Shown: positions 1 to 5,270, counted from the first letter of the stretch. The stretch: DNA of 7,155 nucleotides from Candidatus Kaiserbacteria bacterium (GCA_007116965.1 SKHJ01000035.1:1-7155), one strand, 5' to 3'. A program made the numbers and translations. Notes: generated by a model from the sequence alone, not told the origin.

Positions 1-24
1 TTCATCTTTGAGAATTCTGATCAT
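1..24 (-). CDS. possible start of a minus-strand gene running off the left edge
   Basis: On the minus strand an ATG at 24-22 opens a frame reading MIRILKDE to the window edge. It is preceded by AGAGG with a 7-base spacer, a good Shine-Dalgarno arrangement. Only 8 codons are visible, so no family can be assigned. The good ribosome site is the only real support. Confidence 0.3.
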
Positions 25-196
25 CAGACTTCCTCTTGCTGTGATTGATGGAACTGGTAGAGAAGGAGCTTAAAACTGTCTCGAACAATACTGCTAAAAT
101 AAAAAAATGTCTAGTACTCGGTTTGAGTTTCGGGTATCGTTTGGCTAGAATTAAAATATCTCCATTTCTGGGAACATATTAATCATATTTTCTCAA
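25..196. other. AT-rich intergenic stretch, no feature recognised
   Basis: This stretch lies between the possible left-edge start codon and the structured RNA candidate. All frames on both strands are short. It is AT-rich, with a run of A/T around 100-108, and could hold a promoter for the left-edge gene or the 3' trailer of the upstream RNA transcript. No clear -35/-10 pair or terminator hairpin was seen. Confidence 0.4.
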
Positions 197-361
197 GGGC
201 GACTATCGGGAAGTTCGGTCACGAATCACTAAGTATATTTGTTCGCTTCCAGCTCCAAATCTACCAAGTGTTCTCGACCCCGCCTCGCCCGTGGCAGAGC
301 CACATGGCTGCGGCCTTCGATCCCCGACGCAAGCAAAACTGTTTGCTTACTATAGTCGCCC
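197..361 (-). ncRNA. candidate structured RNA with tRNA-His-like acceptor/T-stem ends
   Basis: Read on the minus strand, the ends pair as GGGCGACTAT (352-361) with ATAGTCGCCC (197-206), 10 bp. This is continued by CGGGGA (321-326) with TTCCCG (207-212), 6 bp, so the 3' strand is unbroken over 16 bases. Between the two 5' strands sits a 9-bp hairpin (329-350). Inside are a stem at 294-311, an imperfect 15-bp stem (227-241 with 256-270, 13 pairs counting one G-U) and a small stem at 214-225. The 16-base 3' strand is identical to the 3' end of the neighbouring tRNA-His, including the position equivalent to discriminator C73. The order (acceptor strand, hairpin, T-stem strand, about 108-nt insert, T-stem strand, acceptor strand) looks like a tRNA with a large insertion in the T loop. 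It is not a functional tRNA: there is no normal anticodon arm or T loop. It could be a degenerate tRNA copy, a tRNA-derived small RNA, or a mobile-element scar. No known RNA family was recognised. Confidence 0.45.
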
Positions 362-405
362 ACACGCAAAAGACCACTTACGGGGTCCTGCGCGTGGGCG
401 ACTAT
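352..405. repeat. long inverted repeat joining tRNA-His 3' end to the next RNA's 5' end
   Basis: Positions 352-367 and 390-405 are complementary over 16 bp, with one G-U if transcribed from the minus strand. The pairing continues inward through AGGACC/GGTCTT to a roughly 8-nt loop. One arm is the acceptor 3' strand of tRNA-His and the other is the 5' strand of the candidate RNA at 197-361. This hairpin therefore competes with the correct folding of both units in a joint transcript. Confidence 0.75.
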
Positions 406-469
406 CGGGAATCGAACCCGAATTGCAAGTGCCACAAACTTGAGTGTTAACCATTACACCATAGTCGCC
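397..469 (-). tRNA. tRNA-His (anticodon GTG)
   Basis: Minus-strand cloverleaf. The acceptor stem GCGACTA/TAGTCGC is extended by the extra G-1 paired with C73, the hallmark of histidine tRNAs. U8 is present, and the D arm reads GTG...CAC with GGTTAA in the loop. The anticodon stem CAAGT/ACTTG closes loop TTGTGGC, giving anticodon GTG at 435-433. The T arm is TCGGG-TTCGATT-CCCGA. The bases after C73 are CAC, so CCA is not encoded and must be added after transcription. A TCGACA/TATAAA promoter lies upstream. The 3' 16 bases recur at 197-212. Confidence 0.96.
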
Positions 470-535
470 AGATTGTCGTCATGTACGAACCTGCCCTAGC
501 TTACGTAGTAAGAGAATGAGCAGGGCGTGGCCATA

Positions 536-564
536 TTTATACTGGTTTTGTGGTGATTTGTCGA
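536..564 (-). promoter_or_regulatory. sigma70-type promoter for tRNA-His
   Basis: On the minus strand TCGACA (564-559) and TATAAA (541-536) are separated by exactly 17 bases. Each differs from the consensus hexamer by one base. Transcription would start near 529, about 60 bases before the tRNA 5' end, and could continue into the RNA candidate at 197-361. Confidence 0.65.
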
Positions 565-598
565 GGCCAGCGTGGTTTTATTAGGTAATGGCCTGCGG

Positions 599-604
599 TA
601 TACT
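599..604 (+). promoter_or_regulatory. possible -10 element (TATACT) for the dps region
   Basis: TATACT is one base from the -10 consensus. No convincing -35 lies 16-18 bases upstream. If used, transcription would start near 611, leaving almost no leader before the small ORF at 614 and about 120 bases before dps. The same GTATACT string occurs upstream of mscL at 2423-2429. Confidence 0.35.
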
Positions 605-613
605 GGGTGAGTT

Positions 614-703
614 ATGGATTCGACCACCCTAACCATTGCGCTCATTTTTGTCTATTTGATTGGCGCGGGCTTTGGTTTTCATATGGCACGAATCCTGTTC
701 TAA
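614..703 (+). CDS. possible 29-residue single-pass membrane peptide
   Basis: ATG at 614 reads 29 codons to TAA at 701-703. After a short polar N-terminus (MDSTT), residues 6-23 form one uninterrupted hydrophobic segment rich in I, L, F, V and G, followed by a short tail with an arginine (HMARILF). This is the shape of a small membrane protein. A GGTGAG stretch lies just before the ATG, rather close for a standard Shine-Dalgarno. It sits 26 bases upstream of dps on the same strand and could be co-transcribed. No family was recognised. A hydrophobic frame of this length can occur by chance. Confidence 0.4.
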   Translation: MDSTTLTIALIFVYLIGAGFGFHMARILF

Positions 704-729
704 TTAGTAATGGTAATTGAAATAAATAT

Positions 730-1209
730 ATGAACGTAAATATTGGCATGGAAGCAGCTGGCACTGAAATTGCCGTCAAGGCGCTGCGACAGTATCTCGC
801 TAACTCGTTTGTCCTATACATGAAGACACAAGCTTTTCATTGGAATGTGGTGTCGCCTGACTTTGGTCCTTTGCATGAAATGTTTCAAAAGCAGTACGAG
901 GATATTGCTGAAGCCAACGACGAGACAGCTGAACGCATTCGCTTCTTAGGGATGTGGCCGCCGGTGACCCTGGCGGAGATGCTCCAGCTCGCCAGCTTGG
1001 AAGAGAGTGTGACGGTAGAACTAAGCGACGTGGCGATGTTGCAAGCGCTTATGGCAGATCACGAGGCAATGTGTCGATTCTTACGTACCCAGATACCGGT
1101 GGTACAACAAGGAGGCGATGAAGCGACCGCCGATTACTTTATTGAACGCTTAGCGACCCACGAAAAAGCGGCCTGGTTCCTGCGCAGCTCACTAGCTGGT
1201 CGGTCGTAA
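730..1209 (+). CDS. dps: Dps-family ferritin-like DNA-protection protein
   Basis: 159 residues, normal for Dps. Members of this family form 12-subunit shells in the cytoplasm that oxidise Fe(II) with peroxide, store the iron core and protect DNA. The signature is clear: FHWNV with H37, LHEMF with H49, then D64 and E68 in NDETAERIRFLG. These match the four-helix ferroxidase ligands shared between neighbouring subunits; aligned by eye on E. coli Dps they correspond to H51, H63, D78 and E82. The position aligned with E. coli D67 is glutamine. The N-terminus is short and not lysine-rich, so direct DNA binding by a tail is not evident. No Shine-Dalgarno precedes ATG 730; M7 (748) is an alternative start, also without one. 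The stop is 18 bases before the YibE/F start, suggesting one transcript. Confidence 0.93.
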   Translation: MNVNIGMEAAGTEIAVKALRQYLANSFVLYMKTQAFHWNVVSPDFGPLHEMFQKQYEDIAEANDETAERIRFLGMWPPVTLAEMLQLASLEESVTVELSDVAMLQALMADHEAMCRFLRTQIPVVQQGGDEATADYFIERLATHEKAAWFLRSSLAGRS

Positions 1210-1227
1210 CTACGGCAGGTGTATGCT

Positions 1228-2364
1228 ATGAGTTCAGTCTTGGTTAAGGTGGTTGTCGGTTTTCTACTTTTGGGTAACGCTGGCCCGGCTGTCCTCTTAG
1301 CACAGACCGTACACCAAGACTTGCAAGAAACGGTTCGAGCCGAAGTAGTCACCATCGAAGAGGAATACGAGCGACCGATTACTGGCACCGATGCCACTGC
1401 TACCGTTCAGAAGTTGCTGATCCGTCTTTTGGAGGGTGAACGGGCTGGGGAAGTGGTAGTGCTCGATAATGATCTGGTTAGATTACAAGAAGGCGACCGA
1501 ATCATTGTCAATCGTTTGCAGGCCATCGACGGTTTTGAATGGTTTGCCTTTAAAGATACTGAACGCCGTGGGCATCTGTTTGGTATTTTTGTCTTACTCG
1601 TTGGTCTCGTACTTTGGTTTGCGGGAAAGAAAGGCATTCGGGCCTTAGTGAGCTTGGGTCTCAGCTTGCTGGCGATATTTTTCGTTTTGGTACCGGCTTT
1701 GTTGGCGGGCTATAACCCAGCTTGGGTTAGTCTTGGGGTCTCGATTATTGTGTTAGCGCTGATCTTGTTCTTGACACACGGTATCAATCCTCGCTCAGCC
1801 ATTGCCTTTGCTGGTACCGTCAGCGCTATCTTTGTTACGTGCGCCATCGCCGCCTACTGGGTCACTGCGATGCGGTTGACTGGTTTTGGTTCTGATGCTT
1901 CGGTGTTCTTAAATTTCCAGACGGGTGGTGCGCTAGACTTTAGTGGACTCTTACTCGGCAGTATGATCATCGGCTTATTAGGCGTGCTGGATGACGTTTC
2001 GATTACGCAGACTTCCGTCGTACAAGAACTTAGGGCCGCTAATAATTCACTAGGCTTCAAGGAGTTGTATCAGCGAGCTATCCGCGTGGGTCGTGATCAC
2101 GTTGGGTCGTTGGTTAATACTTTAGCGTTGGCTTACGTAGGAGCAGCGTTACCAATCGTGTTGTTATTTTCTGCTGGCAATTCATCGCTTATGATGTCAC
2201 TTAACCAAGAGATAGTGGCAGCCGAAATCTTACGTATAATTATTGGTAGTATTGGTTTGATCTTGGCAGTACCAATCACCACGGCGATGGCAGCGTGGTA
2301 TTTCAAAGACAAAAATCCAGCCGGTGGGGTAAATACTGCCTGTGGCCACACACATGGCCAGTAA
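1228..2364 (+). CDS. YibE/F-family multipass membrane protein
   Basis: 378 residues from ATG 1228, chosen because GGCAGG lies 8 bases upstream; a GTG at 1219 would add three residues. The order is a signal-peptide-like hydrophobic segment (about residues 4-26), an extracytoplasmic soluble domain to about residue 113 (TVRAEVVTIEEEYE..., with EGDRIIV), then about seven membrane segments (roughly 117-133, 138-161, 165-184, 189-215, 238-255, 296-316, 332-356). The family hallmark is GLLGVLDDVSITQTSVVQEL, with the aspartate pair at 255-256. YibE/F proteins are widespread, and their transport or other role is not established. A short C-terminal tail (CGHTHGQ) follows the last helix. The gene closely follows dps and ends before a strong terminator, so dps-yibEF looks like one operon. 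Family assignment is confident; function is unknown. Confidence 0.88.
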   Translation: MSSVLVKVVVGFLLLGNAGPAVLLAQTVHQDLQETVRAEVVTIEEEYERPITGTDATATVQKLLIRLLEGERAGEVVVLDNDLVRLQEGDRIIVNRLQAIDGFEWFAFKDTERRGHLFGIFVLLVGLVLWFAGKKGIRALVSLGLSLLAIFFVLVPALLAGYNPAWVSLGVSIIVLALILFLTHGINPRSAIAFAGTVSAIFVTCAIAAYWVTAMRLTGFGSDASVFLNFQTGGALDFSGLLLGSMIIGLLGVLDDVSITQTSVVQELRAANNSLGFKELYQRAIRVGRDHVGSLVNTLALAYVGAALPIVLLFSAGNSSLMMSLNQEIVAAEILRIIIGSIGLILAVPITTAMAAWYFKDKNPAGGVNTACGHTHGQ

Positions 2365-2376
2365 CCTTCTTAAGAC

Positions 2377-2410
2377 AAAAAGCGAGCAGCCTTAGGGCCA
2401 CTCGCTTTTT
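2377..2410 (+). terminator. intrinsic terminator after the YibE/F gene
   Basis: AAAAAGCGAG (2377-2386) pairs perfectly with CTCGCTTTTT (2401-2410) around a 14-nt loop and provides a T-run at its 3' end. The A-run on the other side would let it act in both directions. It separates the dps/YibE-F unit from mscL. Confidence 0.88.
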
Positions 2411-2423
2411 GCTCAGTGCACCG

Positions 2424-2452
2424 TATACTAAACTTCATTAGTAAGGTTTAGT
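2424..2452 (+). promoter_or_regulatory. mscL promoter-like region with a dyad
   Basis: TATACT (2424-2429) is a likely -10 element; no good -35 is evident because the upstream DNA is the terminator. Overlapping it, ACTAAAC (2427-2433) is the inverted copy of GTTTAGT (2446-2452), with TT/AA extending the arms across a one-base bulge. The dyad lies over the expected start point, 12 bases before the mscL ATG. It could be an operator or a leader hairpin. Confidence 0.4.
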
Positions 2453-2463
2453 CATATTTTGTT

Positions 2464-2853
2464 ATGAAGAAATTTTTAGAGGAGTTTAAAGCTTTTGCGA
2501 TGAAAGGTAACGTCATCGACCTGGCCGTGGCTGTCGTCATCGGTACGGCTTTTGGCCGAATCACCACCTCGCTGGTAAATAATATCGTCATGCCCCTGTT
2601 TGGTGCCTTTATGGGCGGTATCGACTTTAGTGATAAGGCGGTGACAATCCGCGAGGTGGATGTCACCTACGGCGTCTTTATCCAATCAGTTATCGAGTTT
2701 GTTATCATTGCTTTTGCTATCTTTTTGGTCATCAAGGCCATGAGTAAGCTTGAGCGCAAGCAGGAAGAAGAAAAGAAGGAAGAAAAACCCAAAGAACCAT
2801 CTGAAGAGGTGAGGTTGTTGCGCGAAATTCGCGATAGCTTGCAACAGAAATAG
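2464..2853 (+). CDS. mscL: large-conductance mechanosensitive channel MscL
   Basis: 129 residues, typical for MscL. This inner-membrane homopentamer opens under membrane tension to release solutes during hypo-osmotic shock. The amphipathic N-terminus KKFLEEFKAFAMKGNVIDLAV is followed by TM1 (about 16-46) with the pore-lining AVAVVIGTAFG pattern, a periplasmic loop (about 47-68), TM2 (about 69-92, YGVFIQSVIEFVIIAFAIF), a charged K/E-rich linker (95-112) and the C-terminal bundle helix EEVRLLREIRDSLQ. All family parts are present, with no truncation. ATG 2464 has no Shine-Dalgarno; the upstream bases are T-rich (ATTTTGTT). It is flanked by an upstream terminator and a downstream palindrome, so it is probably monocistronic. 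Confidence 0.97.
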   Translation: MKKFLEEFKAFAMKGNVIDLAVAVVIGTAFGRITTSLVNNIVMPLFGAFMGGIDFSDKAVTIREVDVTYGVFIQSVIEFVIIAFAIFLVIKAMSKLERKQEEEKKEEKPKEPSEEVRLLREIRDSLQQK

Positions 2854-2882
2854 GCCATCTACTTTTAATAAGAAAAGAAATA

Positions 2883-2910
2883 GGCACGCGAACCCTAGGG
2901 TTCGCGTGCC
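2883..2910 (-). terminator. perfect 28-base palindrome between convergent genes
   Basis: The sequence from GGCACGCG to CGCGTGCC is a perfect palindrome centred on CCCTAGGG. On the minus strand it is followed by a T-rich tract (TATTTCTTTTCTTATT), so it can serve as the terminator of the minus-strand genes. On the plus strand, after mscL, there is no T-run, but the very stable hairpin could still end or protect that transcript. Confidence 0.7.
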
Positions 2911-2945
2911 GTTGCGTCACACTCCAGTGACATCAGCGCGCAGTA

Positions 2946-3179
2946 TCAGCTACTCTTCCTTCTCGAACGCTTGGCTCGTCCTTGCAGCAAGTCAAGGAGG
3001 AATGCCTCAGCCGAATCCACTGAACAATTGTTCTTAAGCATGGCTACGCTGGTGAGAAGCGCGAGGGCCTTTTGGTACAGCGTTTCCCTCACGGTAGCGC
3101 CATCATCCTGATGGTAGTGGAAGTAGTGGAGTTCGGCAGCTATTGCCAACAGGTCGCTTGAACGTAAAATACCCTCCAC
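2946..3179 (-). CDS. unknown protein; possible 3' part of an interrupted gene
   Basis: This frame reads 77 residues from a GTG at 3179 to TGA at 2948-2946. The composition is protein-like: helical segments (SDLLAIAAELHYFHYHQDD, then ETLYQKALALLTSVAML), an acidic/leucine stretch (SAEAFLLDLLQ) and a basic tail (RAKRSRRKSS). No family, signal peptide or membrane segment was recognised. There is no convincing Shine-Dalgarno before the GTG. It is in exactly the same frame as the reading frame upstream at 3482-3198, separated from it by one TAG and seven codons. It may therefore be the C-terminal half of one gene rather than an independent gene. Confidence 0.45.
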   Translation of the reverse strand: MEGILRSSDLLAIAAELHYFHYHQDDGATVRETLYQKALALLTSVAMLKNNCSVDSAEAFLLDLLQGRAKRSRRKSS

Positions 3180-3197
3180 TCTTCTTCGCTCAGCGTG

Positions 3198-3482
3198 CTA
3201 AAGCCTAATGCTGCGATGGTTAGGTGTCGGCTTTTCTAGCTCTGCCAAAACATTCTTCCACTCCTCGTCTGAGGGTAGGGGTTTGATCTCGGAACCTTCG
3301 CTCGAACCGGTTCGCACGGTTTGGATTTTCTTGAGTGGAAAACCTAATTTCAAGCTGAAAGGTTCTGGCCGCAGCAGTGCAAACCGAACTATTTCCTCCC
3401 CGTACACCCTTTCTAGTTCATCTTGTTTCACTATCACACCATGCTGGACATGGTAATAGTACTCAGCTGCTATGGTGTCCAT
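3198..3482 (-). CDS. unknown protein; possible 5' part of an interrupted gene
   Basis: 94 residues from ATG at 3482-3480, chosen because GGAGG lies 5 bases upstream, the best ribosome site in the window; an in-frame TTG at 3494 would add four residues. The protein starts MDTIAAEYYYHVQHGVIV, has an acidic segment (KQDELERVYGEEIVRFALL) and ends with SDEEWKNVLAELEKPTPNH before TAG at 3200-3198. No motif or family was recognised, and it looks soluble. The good start signal suggests a real translated gene. The stop may be premature: the same frame stays open after it to 2946, and a neighbouring frame across the junction (about 3225-3174) also reads like protein (LTIAALGFSTLSEEEW). A pair of compensating indels or an in-frame amber codon are both possible. 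Confidence 0.55.
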   Translation of the reverse strand: MDTIAAEYYYHVQHGVIVKQDELERVYGEEIVRFALLRPEPFSLKLGFPLKKIQTVRTGSSEGSEIKPLPSDEEWKNVLAELEKPTPNHRSIRL

Positions 3483-3572
3483 GATTTCCTCCAAGGTTGG
3501 ATTCTGTCCGTCTGCTACAATATTAAGAAAGCAAGCGACACCCTTGCCGAGCTAGCAAACCTGTAGTCGGCT

Positions 3573-3600
3573 GTAGCCAAAATTGGGATATTTTGGCTAC
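3573..3600. repeat. perfect 11-bp inverted repeat
   Basis: GTAGCCAAAAT (3573-3583) and ATTTTGGCTAC (3590-3600) are exact complements around a 6-base spacer TGGGAT. Neither strand has a following T-run, so it is not a typical terminator. Its position between divergent genes suggests a regulator-binding dyad. Confidence 0.6.
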
Positions 3601-3608
3601 CTGGCGGC

Positions 3609-3617
3609 TTATCCACA
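3609..3617 (+). promoter_or_regulatory. perfect DnaA box
   Basis: TTATCCACA is an exact match to the high-affinity DnaA box consensus. It lies 11 bases upstream of a -35-like TTGGCA in front of nrdBA. DnaA control of ribonucleotide reductase genes is established in E. coli. Here a single box was found, so this looks like gene regulation rather than an origin; a chance match remains possible. Confidence 0.6.
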
Positions 3618-3628
3618 GCCTAAGGATT

Positions 3629-3656
3629 TTGGCATCACCAGCCGGCAGTCTACTAT
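3629..3656 (+). promoter_or_regulatory. candidate nrdBA promoter
   Basis: TTGGCA (3629-3634) and TACTAT (3651-3656) are separated by 16 bases. They match the sigma70 consensus hexamers at 5/6 and 4/6 positions. The start point would be near 3663, giving a leader of about 250 bases that contains the NrdR-like sites and the 3810-3830 stem-loop. Confidence 0.45.
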
Positions 3657-3711
3657 AGGGTAACGCGACGATTTCCGCTTCGCCGCGTGTCGGAGGTACG
3701 ACGCGCTCTTG

Positions 3712-3743
3712 CTATACACTGGTCCTCTACGTGCTATCTATAG
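3712..3743 (+). promoter_or_regulatory. pair of NrdR-box-like sites
   Basis: CTATACACTG (3712-3721) and CTATCTATAG (3734-3743) match the NrdR-box core CWATATATWG at 8/10 and 9/10 positions. The second sits in a palindromic GTGC...GCAC frame. They lie 22 bases apart, about two helical turns, compatible with cooperative binding on one DNA face. NrdR is the ATP-cone repressor of ribonucleotide reductase genes in many bacteria. The usual spacing is about three turns, so this pair is shorter than typical. The nrdR gene is not in the window. Confidence 0.5.
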
Positions 3744-3809
3744 GCACGGGCCTTTTCTTAGCGTTACGCGATCGTATTACACCTCGTTGCCAGACATAAC
3801 TGATACTTT

Positions 3810-3830
3810 CAGATACTCAGCCAGTATCTG
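3810..3830 (+). repeat. perfect 8-bp stem-loop in the nrdB leader
   Basis: CAGATACT (3810-3817) pairs exactly with AGTATCTG (3823-3830) around CAGCC. An additional GATACT copy lies at 3802-3807, so the right arm could pair with either. It lies 80 bases before the nrdB start and may be a leader hairpin or an operator. Confidence 0.55.
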
Positions 3831-3909
3831 ACCACCACCACTTATGTTTGATCTGCGAGGTAGCTTTGCTAACCCTTAATAATAATCACTAACGTAATCA
3901 CTCGTCCCC

Positions 3910-5226
3910 ATGAAGATCGAACACATCCGCAAGCGCGATGGTAGTATTCAGGATTTTAATTTGAGTAAGATCGTAAACGCTATTTCGCGCGCCCTCGCTG
4001 AAGCCCAACCAGAGGTTGACCAAAAAGAAGCAACTCGAGTCGCCGATCTCGCCTACCAAAAGGTTATCTCAATGTGCGTCCAGGCCAGCACTGCTGAGCC
4101 GGGGAGCTCGTTGAGCAAGAAATGTATTGACGGGTACCCAGCGGTCGAGGAAATCCAAGACCTCGTCGAACAGGCGCTGATGGAGGTCGGATACTTCGAT
4201 ACCGCTAAGGCGTACATCATCTACCGCAACGAACGAAAGAAATTGCGTGAGCGTGATCTCTTCAAGAAGCGGGTTAATATGCGTCCGTACGAGTACCCAG
4301 AGCTACGCGAGTACGTCGACGCCATCCGACATTCGTACTGGATCCATACCGAGTTCAAGTACGTCAGTGATGTCCAGAATTTCCATGTCGACGTGACAGA
4401 CGTTGAGCGCAGTGCCATTAAGAACGCGATGTTAGCTATCGCGCAAATTGAAGTAGCGGTCAAGACCTTCTGGGGCGATGTCTACAAAAAAATGCCGAAG
4501 CCCGAGATTGGCGCCGTCGGGGCCACGTTCGCTGAGAGTGAGGTACGCCATATGGACGCCTATGCACACCTGTTGGAGATTCTTGGTCTAAATGACGAAT
4601 TTAAGAAGATCTCCGGTATACCAGCGCTACAGAAGCGCGTCGCCTACCTCGACCGAGTGTTAGCGCTCTCGCGCACCGAGGAGAACCAGCAATACGCTCA
4701 ATCGGTCTTACTCTTCTCCCTCTTTATCGAGCACGTGTCGCTCTTCTCCCAGTTCCTGATCATTATGTCTTTCAACAAGCACAAGGACTTGTTCAAAGGT
4801 ATTAGTAATGCCGTAGAGGCAACTTCCAAGGAAGAGCAGATCCATGGTCTGTTTGGTATCGACCTGATCAACCTCATTAAGCAAGAGCACCCCGAGTGGT
4901 TCAATGCTGACTGGGAGCAGCAAATCATCAATTTCTGCCAGGATACCTACGAAGCAGAAGAAGCAATTATTGACTGGATCTTCGAGGCAGGGGAATTAGA
5001 TTTCTTGCCGGCTGCTAATGTTAAGGAATTCGTAAAGCACCGTCTCAACAATTCGCTAGCAGCTGTGGGCCTCCCGCGCATCTTTGAGGTCCACCAGGCG
5101 CTGCTCGATGAAACCGATTGGTTTGATAACGAGGTCATCGCCACTAAGCACGTTGATTTCTTCAATAAACGCTCCATCAACTACAACAAGCGTAGCGCGA
5201 GCGTAACCAGCGCTGACCTTTTCTAA
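3910..5226 (+). CDS. nrdB: class I ribonucleotide reductase radical subunit with N-terminal ATP-cone
   Basis: 438 residues. Residues 3 to about 105 form an ATP-cone, the allosteric domain that senses ATP/dATP (IRKRDGSIQDFNLSKIVNAI, then VEEIQDLVEQALM and AYIIYRNERK). It is followed by the ferritin-like radical-generating domain. The dimetal ligands are all present: E181 (QIEVAVK), E211 and H214 (ESEVRH), E274 (LFIEHVS), E309 and H312 (EEQIH). Y218, four residues after H214, is the expected radical tyrosine. The C-terminus (Y425 in INYNK; final DLF) should dock onto NrdA. Normal NrdB has no ATP-cone (about 325-375 residues), so the extra length is this domain. The same arrangement is known from Leeuwenhoekiella blandensis, where NrdB carries the overall-activity switch. 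No Shine-Dalgarno precedes ATG 3910. nrdA follows after 44 bases. Confidence 0.95.
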   Translation: MKIEHIRKRDGSIQDFNLSKIVNAISRALAEAQPEVDQKEATRVADLAYQKVISMCVQASTAEPGSSLSKKCIDGYPAVEEIQDLVEQALMEVGYFDTAKAYIIYRNERKKLRERDLFKKRVNMRPYEYPELREYVDAIRHSYWIHTEFKYVSDVQNFHVDVTDVERSAIKNAMLAIAQIEVAVKTFWGDVYKKMPKPEIGAVGATFAESEVRHMDAYAHLLEILGLNDEFKKISGIPALQKRVAYLDRVLALSRTEENQQYAQSVLLFSLFIEHVSLFSQFLIIMSFNKHKDLFKGISNAVEATSKEEQIHGLFGIDLINLIKQEHPEWFNADWEQQIINFCQDTYEAEEAIIDWIFEAGELDFLPAANVKEFVKHRLNNSLAAVGLPRIFEVHQALLDETDWFDNEVIATKHVDFFNKRSINYNKRSASVTSADLF

Positions 5227-5270
5227 TCACCATTACAACCCAATTATCCGCACTGTAATCATCGACCACT

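Larger units (their letters stand above)
3483..3909. other. intergenic control region between the minus-strand gene and nrdBA
   Basis: These 427 bases contain no credible gene. They carry a long dyad (3573-3600), a DnaA box (3609-3617), a promoter-like pair (3629-3656), two NrdR-box-like sites (3712-3743), a stem-loop (3810-3830) and a direct repeat of TAATCACT (3883-3890, 3895-3902) just before nrdB. The density of sites suggests controlled expression of the reductase operon. The region also holds the divergent promoter of the minus-strand gene, which was not pinned down. Confidence 0.6.

Noticed and set aside
2..73. Plus-strand frame open from the left edge to TAA (a possible gene end)
   Set aside because: Only 23 codons with no recognisable sequence. 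The opposite strand has a better signal (Shine-Dalgarno plus ATG) over the same bases.
197..361. Interpretation of the structured RNA as a tmRNA (it contains GCG AAC AAA TAT ACT TAG, a tag-like ANKYT)
   Set aside because: It is less than half the usual tmRNA length, has no intact T arm, no G3-U70 alanine identity pair, and the tag does not end in an ALAA-like signal.
229..435. Minus-strand 68-codon open frame across the tRNA 3' half and the structured RNA
   Set aside because: It runs through the tRNA-His gene and the paired strands of the RNA candidate, has no ribosome site and does not resemble a protein family. Its openness is explained by the RNA's GC-rich arms.
3609..3617. Replication origin at the DnaA box
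   Set aside because: Only one box was found, with no cluster, no clear AT-rich unwinding element with repeats, and no dnaA/dnaN nearby. Regulation of nrdBA is the simpler reading.
3910..5226. Suspected loss of a metal ligand in NrdB (lysine in HTEFKYVSD), which would suggest a metal-free class Ie enzyme
   Set aside because: Re-alignment shows that the first ligand lies in the later helix (QIEVAVK, E181). All six ligands and the tyrosine are present.
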